From the NCBI GenBank assembly GCA_964472545.1, contig CAYYNP010000217.1, positions 1 through 17,383 of the forward strand: a DNA stretch of 17,383 nucleotides. The letters run 5' to 3'. Below are positions 13,794 to 17,383 of the stretch, piece after piece (positions within the stretch are counted from its first letter, which is position 1; each line of letters starts with the position of its first letter). Position numbers and translations under genes: made by a program. The DNA comes from CAYYNP01 sp964472545 (lineage in GTDB: Bacteria; Planctomycetota; Planctomycetia; Pirellulales; Thermoguttaceae). Below the pieces are notes generated by a model. That model saw only the letters and a list, made by a program, of their open reading frames with translations. It was not told where the DNA came from and ran no database searches.

Positions 13794-14678
13794 TCAATGG
13801 AGAATCCTCGTTTTCGGCAGTGCTTTGCGTAGTTCGCTGACACCGTCGTCGGTAACGGCCGTGGCGTTGAGCTTAAGCGTCTTGAGTTTCGTCAGGCCCT
13901 TCAGATGTACCAGGCCGGCGTCGGTGACGTTGGTGGCGAATAGGTTGAGGGTCTCCAGGTCGGTCAGTCCGTTGAGATGTACCAGCCCGGCGTCGGTGAG
14001 CGGGTTGTGGATCAGTTGCAGTTCGCGCAGCCCGGTCAGGGGTTTCAGATGGGCCAGTTCGGCGTCGGTTATCTGCGTGCCGCTGAGATCCAATACGGCG
14101 ATCTTCGTGAACTGCTTCAGCGTTGCCAGGGAGTCCTTGGGGATCGAGGACAGGGCCAGGTTGCAGCTTGTCACTGCGCCGGATTTGTCGCGACCGAGAA
14201 TCGCGTGCATGCCCGTGAGCTTCGCGATGGCGTTCTGTTCGCGCAGTCTCTTGGCGGCGTCCTTCTTCACCAGGGCATTCTTGGCACTGTCGGCAGCCGC
14301 CCGGCTTCCCGACCGGGCCAGGACCTTCAGGGCCGCCACCGCGGGGCCCGAAGTGCTCGGGTCATCGGAATGAGAGAGCCGCACCAGAACGTACAGGGCG
14401 CGGCTGCGGACTTCGGCATCGCTGCTTTCGGCCGCTTTTGTCAACGCCGGGATGGCCCGCTTTCCAATCTTCAACAAGGCGCCGGTGGCGTCTTCGCGGA
14501 TCGGGTAGCTGTCGTTTCCCAAGCGATCGATCCACCGGTCGATGACCGGATCGCCGGGTTGCCGCTGCGACACGTCCTGCTTGGCCCCGGCGCCGGCAGC
14601 GATCATCAGCAACAGGGCCAATGCGGCTGCCATCGGCAAGAGTCGTTCTATGGGAACTTCTCGCGTGAGCAGTGGCAT
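13794..14678 (-). CDS. Exported HEAT-like/leucine-rich repeat protein
   Basis: A 294-residue protein, probably a periplasmic or surface-exposed binding scaffold of unknown partner. Residues 1-32 hold a signal peptide or anchor (ERLLPMAAALALLLMIAAGA). Residues ~43-140 are helical HEAT-like repeats (PIREDATGALLKIGKRAIPA, DAEVRSRALYVLVRL). Residues ~170-294 contain four-plus 24-residue leucine-rich repeats of the planctomycete type, e.g. LDLSGTQITDAELAHLKPLT and LNLFATNVTDAGLVHLKGLT. The ATG at 14678 shares its first base with the TGA stop of the upstream gene (TGATG), so translation is probably coupled; that overlap and the signal peptide choose this start over longer in-frame versions. It converges with the sulfur-transfer gene, 109 nt apart. 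No catalytic motif is visible. Confidence 0.8.
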   Translation of the reverse strand: MPLLTREVPIERLLPMAAALALLLMIAAGAGAKQDVSQRQPGDPVIDRWIDRLGNDSYPIREDATGALLKIGKRAIPALTKAAESSDAEVRSRALYVLVRLSHSDDPSTSGPAVAALKVLARSGSRAAADSAKNALVKKDAAKRLREQNAIAKLTGMHAILGRDKSGAVTSCNLALSSIPKDSLATLKQFTKIAVLDLSGTQITDAELAHLKPLTGLRELQLIHNPLTDAGLVHLNGLTDLETLNLFATNVTDAGLVHLKGLTKLKTLKLNATAVTDDGVSELRKALPKTRILH

Positions 14679-15394
14679 CACTCTTTCCCTTGTTTCGCCT
14701 TCAACTCCGCGGTCAACTCCTCGATCATCTTCTTCAGTTTGCGATTCTCGGCTTCCAATTGCTTGACGCGTTGCTGGAGTTGCTGTTGTCCGGCGGGCTT
14801 GGCGGGCATGGCGGGCTTGGCGGGCTGTCGCTCGGCGTAAGTGCTGCTGGCTTTCACGGTCGTTGCCCACTGGGTGTTGCCCGCCGCGTCGCGGAGTCCG
14901 ACGGCGTCGATTTCGTTCCAACTCTGGACGGCGGGCGAGTCGAGATAGATTTTCACGCGGCTAATCTTGTGGTCACACTTGATGGGAATCGCCGAGATGC
15001 CCTTTCCTTTGCCCGGCGGCGTGGGGTCCTTGCCCGAGAAGACCTCCACTTCGGTCCCGTCCGTCTTGAACACGGAGACTCTTCTTAGGGCGCCGGGGTT
15101 GTAGGTCTCGTAGACCAGGACCGCTTTGGGGACGACCGCCGTGCGATACTGCAATTCCAGCCACTCCTGTTGCCCATCCTGGCTGGCGGAGGCCCAAGCG
15201 GTCTGCATATCGCCGGCTTGCGGCGTATCTGGTGGGCCGGCGGCCTGTTCCGGCCCCCAGGCACGTTTCTCCGTCACCGCCGCGGCGGGCGTGGCCACTT
15301 CCTCCGTATGCGCTGCCGGCGTCGCCCAGAGTCCCAGCAAGACACAGGCTGCCGCCGCGCCCGACTTCTTGTGCTTCTGCAAGGCCCGGGTCAT
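14678..15394 (-). CDS. Exported discoidin-like protein with C-terminal coiled coil
   Basis: A 238-residue protein of unknown function. A signal peptide covers about residues 1-28 (AAAACVLLGLWATPAA). Residues ~45-187 look like a discoidin/F5-8 type C-like jelly roll (WGPEQAAGPPDT, DGQQEWLELQY, AVLVYETYNPGALRRVSV, KISRVKIYLDSPAVQSWNEI, DAVGLRD), a fold that commonly binds carbohydrate. A KPAMPAKPA hinge leads to a charged heptad coiled coil (about 203-236, QQRVKQLEAENRKLKKMIEE). ATG 15394 is preceded by AGGAGG (15404-15399) at 4-nt spacing, an excellent site. Its stop overlaps the start of the HEAT/LRR gene, so the two are probably co-expressed and may act together outside the cytoplasm. The jelly-roll assignment rests on motif resemblance only. 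Confidence 0.78.
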   Translation of the reverse strand: MTRALQKHKKSGAAAACVLLGLWATPAAHTEEVATPAAAVTEKRAWGPEQAAGPPDTPQAGDMQTAWASASQDGQQEWLELQYRTAVVPKAVLVYETYNPGALRRVSVFKTDGTEVEVFSGKDPTPPGKGKGISAIPIKCDHKISRVKIYLDSPAVQSWNEIDAVGLRDAAGNTQWATTVKASSTYAERQPAKPAMPAKPAGQQQLQQRVKQLEAENRKLKKMIEELTAELKAKQGKE

Positions 15395-15413
15395 CTCCCC
15401 TCCTATCCAAACG

Positions 15414-15452
15414 ACAAAGACGGGATCACAAAGACGGGATCACAAAGACGGG
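15414..15452. repeat. 14-bp tandem repeat upstream of the discoidin-like gene
   Basis: Units ACAAAGACGGGATC at 15414-15427 and 15428-15441, with a third 11-nt partial copy to 15452. It lies in the predicted 5' untranslated region of the minus-strand pair, 10 nt above the Shine-Dalgarno, so copy number could change leader length. Confidence 0.9.
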
Positions 15453-15473
15453 GGTAGGCTTTCACCTTACACT

Positions 15474-15530
15474 TCAGGACGTAACGTGGTAGACCGCATC
15501 CGGGAAGTTGATCCATGGCGCGCGTAGCAT
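15474..15530 (-). pseudogene. REP-associated (IS200-like, Y1) transposase N-terminal remnant
   Basis: On the minus strand ATG 15530 opens an 18-codon frame reading MLRAPWINFPDAVYHVTS before TGA at 15474. It closely resembles the start of REP-associated tyrosine transposases, which typically read like (M)xRxxRIxxPGAVYHVTSRGN. No further part (HUH motif, catalytic Tyr) was found nearby, so only the N-terminus survives. It is short and could be coincidence. The two REP-like palindromes in the same window fit a genome in which this family was active. Confidence 0.5.
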
Positions 15531-15536
15531 TCCGGT

Positions 15537-15565
15537 AGTCTACCAGATCCTCTCGCTACAGTACA
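15537..15565 (-). promoter_or_regulatory. Possible promoter for the discoidin-like/LRR pair
   Basis: TAGACT (15542-15537, minus) has an extended -10 TG one base upstream, but the -35 candidate TGTACT at 17-nt spacing is poor. It sits in an 11-bp palindrome GGTAGTCTACC (15534-15544). The leader would be ~135 nt and would contain the transposase remnant and tandem repeat. Confidence 0.3.
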
Positions 15566-15784
15566 GCGTAAAGCGCAAGCCCGACCACGTCTGCGCCCCG
15601 CGGCTGTCTTCACGGAGTGCGTCACCAAAGGTCCTTTCTTGAGGCGCTTCACGAAAGGTACAGGAAGATCGGCTGCGGGTGGTCGGTCCTTAGCAGTTTC
15701 GCCGAAAGAACGGAAGCCCCGTCGCCGTCTCCCGGAAAGCAAGCCGTCTTGCTCCTCCCCGATTTGCCAATGCCGGATGCGCCC

Positions 15785-15823
15785 TGGTCTTGGCCCCTGG
15801 TCTTGGCCCCTGGTCTTGGCCCC
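15785..15823. repeat. 13-bp tandem repeat, three copies
   Basis: TGGTCTTGGCCCC occurs three times without mismatch (15785-15797, 15798-15810, 15811-15823), ending 5 nt from the 3' end of the oxidoreductase gene. It is non-coding in the sense direction of that gene. Confidence 0.92.
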
Positions 15824-15828
15824 TGAGG

Positions 15829-17097
15829 CTACAGCCGCCACGGCTGACGGTAGGCCGCTGCGAGCAAGTGGTTAGCCTGATCGTCCTCCGGAAAACGCTC
15901 GGTCGACGGATCCCAGCGGAGCTTGCGCCCGAGGCGGTAGGAAATGTTGCCCAGGTGCGGCCATGTTGTTACCCGGTGGCCGATCGCTACGTCCATCACC
16001 GGACGCCGGCGAGTGGCGATGCACTGAAGCCAGTTGCCGGAGTGGCTGTCGCTGCGATCAAGATGGATCTCCTCCGGACGAGTCGGCGAAAGGTCAGCTT
16101 CCCCCGCGGTCAGCTTGAACTCCCAGAAGCCGCTGAGCGTGGCCTTGCTGCCGACGAACTCGACGTTCAGGTTGTTGTCGCTCGCCTGTTCCCAAACGAC
16201 CTCGCACGGCGGGTCGCTGAACTCGAAGCGGACTCGCATCTCCACCGGCACGTCGTAGAGGTTGTTCGACTCCTGGCGCCCCGTGGCTTCGACGGTTACC
16301 GGTCCGGTCTGGTCCGTGCCGAGCGCCCAGGAGACGACGCCGCACATGTGTACGCCGTTATCGGCCAGGGCACCACTGCCGTAATCCATGAAATACCGAA
16401 AGCTGCGGTGGCACCGTTTCGGATGATACGCGGCCCACGGCGCCGGCCCCAACCACATATCCCAGTCGAGAGTGGACGGTACTGCGCGACCTTCCTCGCA
16501 CGGGTAGGTGGGGTTCGGCCGATGCGTGAGCCGCACGGTGCGCACTTCGCCGAGCCGGCCGTTGCGGACCCACTCGCACGCCTGGCGGCTGCGGGTGATC
16601 GACCGATACTGGGTGCCCATCTGCACGACGCGATCGTAGCGCCGGGCGGTCTCTACCATTCTGCGGCCTTCGTCGATGGTGCGGCAAAGCGGCTTCTCGC
16701 AGTACACGTCTTTGCCCGCCTGAGCGACCATGACGGTCTGCGCGGCGTGCCAGTGATCGGGCGTGGCAATGAGCACCGCGTCGATGTCCCGGCGGTCCAG
16801 GATGCGACGGAAGTCCTGATAGGCGTCACATCTGCCGATACGGTTCTTCGCGGCGGCCATGCGCTGCGTGTCCACGTCGCACACGGCGGCGATCGTGCAG
16901 CGCGGATCGTTGTGGATGCTCAAGAGACTCCCACCGCGCCCGCCACATCCCACCAGCGCTGCCACAATCCGCTCGCTCGGGGGTCGACTCTCAGCCGCGC
17001 CGATCGTACGGCTCGTGACAAAGCACGGCACGGCAAGGCCAAGTCCCGCGCCGGCGAGGAATCGTCTCCGGCTCAAGTATTGCGTCTTGGCGGACAT
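15829..17097 (-). CDS. Tat-exported Gfo/Idh/MocA family oxidoreductase
   Basis: A 422-residue NAD(P)-dependent dehydrogenase-like protein; the family acts on sugars, inositols and related polyols. A twin-arginine signal is at residues 9-34 (SRRRFLAGAGLGLAVPCF), so a folded, cofactor-loaded protein is probably exported. The Rossmann domain (about 44-160) has VALVGCGGRGG-like glycines (VGCGGRGG 49-56), VCDVD (72-76), ATPDHWHAAQ (111-120) and the family motif CEKPL (133-137). The C-terminal domain contains GALADNGVHMCGVVSWAL (242-259) with H250 as a likely active-site residue. ATG 17097 is chosen over in-frame GTG 17112 because GGAGGAG (17110-17104) lies 6 nt before it and overlaps the GTG. It is transcribed toward the gene-free stretch; no operon partner is seen. 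Substrate unknown. Confidence 0.88.
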   Translation of the reverse strand: MSAKTQYLSRRRFLAGAGLGLAVPCFVTSRTIGAAESRPPSERIVAALVGCGGRGGSLLSIHNDPRCTIAAVCDVDTQRMAAAKNRIGRCDAYQDFRRILDRRDIDAVLIATPDHWHAAQTVMVAQAGKDVYCEKPLCRTIDEGRRMVETARRYDRVVQMGTQYRSITRSRQACEWVRNGRLGEVRTVRLTHRPNPTYPCEEGRAVPSTLDWDMWLGPAPWAAYHPKRCHRSFRYFMDYGSGALADNGVHMCGVVSWALGTDQTGPVTVEATGRQESNNLYDVPVEMRVRFEFSDPPCEVVWEQASDNNLNVEFVGSKATLSGFWEFKLTAGEADLSPTRPEEIHLDRSDSHSGNWLQCIATRRRPVMDVAIGHRVTTWPHLGNISYRLGRKLRWDPSTERFPEDDQANHLLAAAYRQPWRL

Positions 17098-17383
17098 GGG
17101 TTTCTCCTCCACTCAGATCTGCGTATGCGCTTACTCTTGCGAAATCAGAACTACACGAAATCCGACGAGGTCGTCGCAGTTCTCCGGTGGGGCCTTCATG
17201 CGACTGGCGGACCGACAATACGCCGGCCCGTAGTTCCAACAGCCTCCGCTACCAATCTACCACACGTCGCGGCTGCGGAAAAAGACCGACAGCATATTCC
17301 AACCTGGCTGCAGGGGCAACTCACGCAAACGCCGCGAGTGGCCATGTCCCGACGACGTCAATTCATGTAAGCACCTGCAAAGA
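17098..17383. other. Upstream region of the oxidoreductase gene
   Basis: 286 nt to the right edge with no supported gene. A weak minus-strand promoter candidate is TAGATT (17259-17254) with an extended TG and a poor -35 (TTTCCG, 17282-17277, 17-nt spacer), giving a ~150-nt leader. A plus-strand eight-codon frame at 17344 (MSRRRQFM then TAA) is too short to call. Confidence 0.4.

Larger units (their letters stand above)
15395..15828. other. Gene-free stretch with repeats and a transposase remnant
   Basis: The 434 nt between the discoidin-like gene and the oxidoreductase contain no convincing complete gene. They hold a 14-bp tandem repeat (15414-15452), a REP-transposase-like fragment (15474-15530), a possible minus-strand promoter (15537-15565), an interrupted hairpin CCTTTC...GAAAGG (15633-15658) and a 13-bp tandem repeat (15785-15823). 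The 124-codon minus-strand open frame through it has Arg/Gly-rich, non-protein-like composition and was not called. Confidence 0.6.

Noticed and set aside
15467..15841. A 124-codon minus-strand open frame in the gene-free stretch
   Set aside because: Composition is Arg/Gly/Pro-rich with no motif, it begins in the 13-bp tandem repeat and has no Shine-Dalgarno. The transposase-like peptide there is in another frame.
15790..17370. A 526-codon plus-strand open frame antisense to the oxidoreductase
   Set aside because: It mirrors the codon pattern of the clearly real minus-strand gene, lacks recognisable domains and starts in a tandem repeat; long antisense frames are expected in GC-rich genes.
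17344..17370. Plus-strand MSRRRQFM stop, resembling a Tat leader start
   Set aside because: Only eight codons; twin-arginine-like strings arise easily in GC-rich sequence and nothing follows before the window ends.

Overview
The window looks like a chromosomal segment of a GC-rich planctomycete, probably from the Pirellulales. This is inferred from the protein types: a PQQ-propeller protein with a methyltransferase-like domain, a DUF6268-like secreted protein, TDAGL-type leucine-rich repeats, a Tat-exported Gfo/Idh/MocA oxidoreductase and a planctomycete-style Tad/Flp pilus block. No rRNA, tRNA, CRISPR array, phage gene or intact transposase was seen.

Layout. (1) 1-4949, plus strand: part of a Tad (Flp) pilus operon in the order tadE-like (open at the left edge), cpaB, cpaC secretin, cpaE. 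The motor ATPase CpaF/TadA and platform proteins TadB/TadC do not follow. (2) 5029-6238, plus strand: a secreted, probably outer-membrane protein with its own good sigma70-type promoter. (3) 6267-6362: a long perfect palindrome between two convergent genes. (4) 6372-10538, minus strand: a 1388-residue exported protein joining a GH43-like five-bladed propeller, a SAM-methyltransferase-like domain and two PQQ-type propellers. A second copy of the palindromic element lies in frame in the linker between the PQQ propellers. (5) 10751-13684, plus strand: an ArsR-family regulator whose promoter is covered by a 38-bp imperfect palindrome touching its ATG (predicted leaderless and autoregulated), followed by an 831-residue sulfur-transfer enzyme (CoA-disulfide reductase-like, rhodanese, TusA, DsrE-like). 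(6) 13794-15394, minus strand: a translationally coupled pair, a discoidin-like/coiled-coil secreted protein and a HEAT/LRR secreted protein. (7) 15395-15828: non-coding, with two short tandem repeats and an 18-codon remnant resembling the start of a REP-associated (IS200-like) transposase. (8) 15829-17097, minus strand: the Tat-exported oxidoreductase. (9) 17098-17383: its upstream region.

Three points deserve most attention. The first is the exported protein that places a SAM-binding fold between sugar-type and PQQ-type propellers. The second is the redox/persulfide operon with a leaderless operator-promoter and a strong internal translation start in front of the TusA-DsrE half. The third is a REP-like palindrome family, one copy of which has become protein sequence, together with a possible trace of the transposase family that mobilises such elements.
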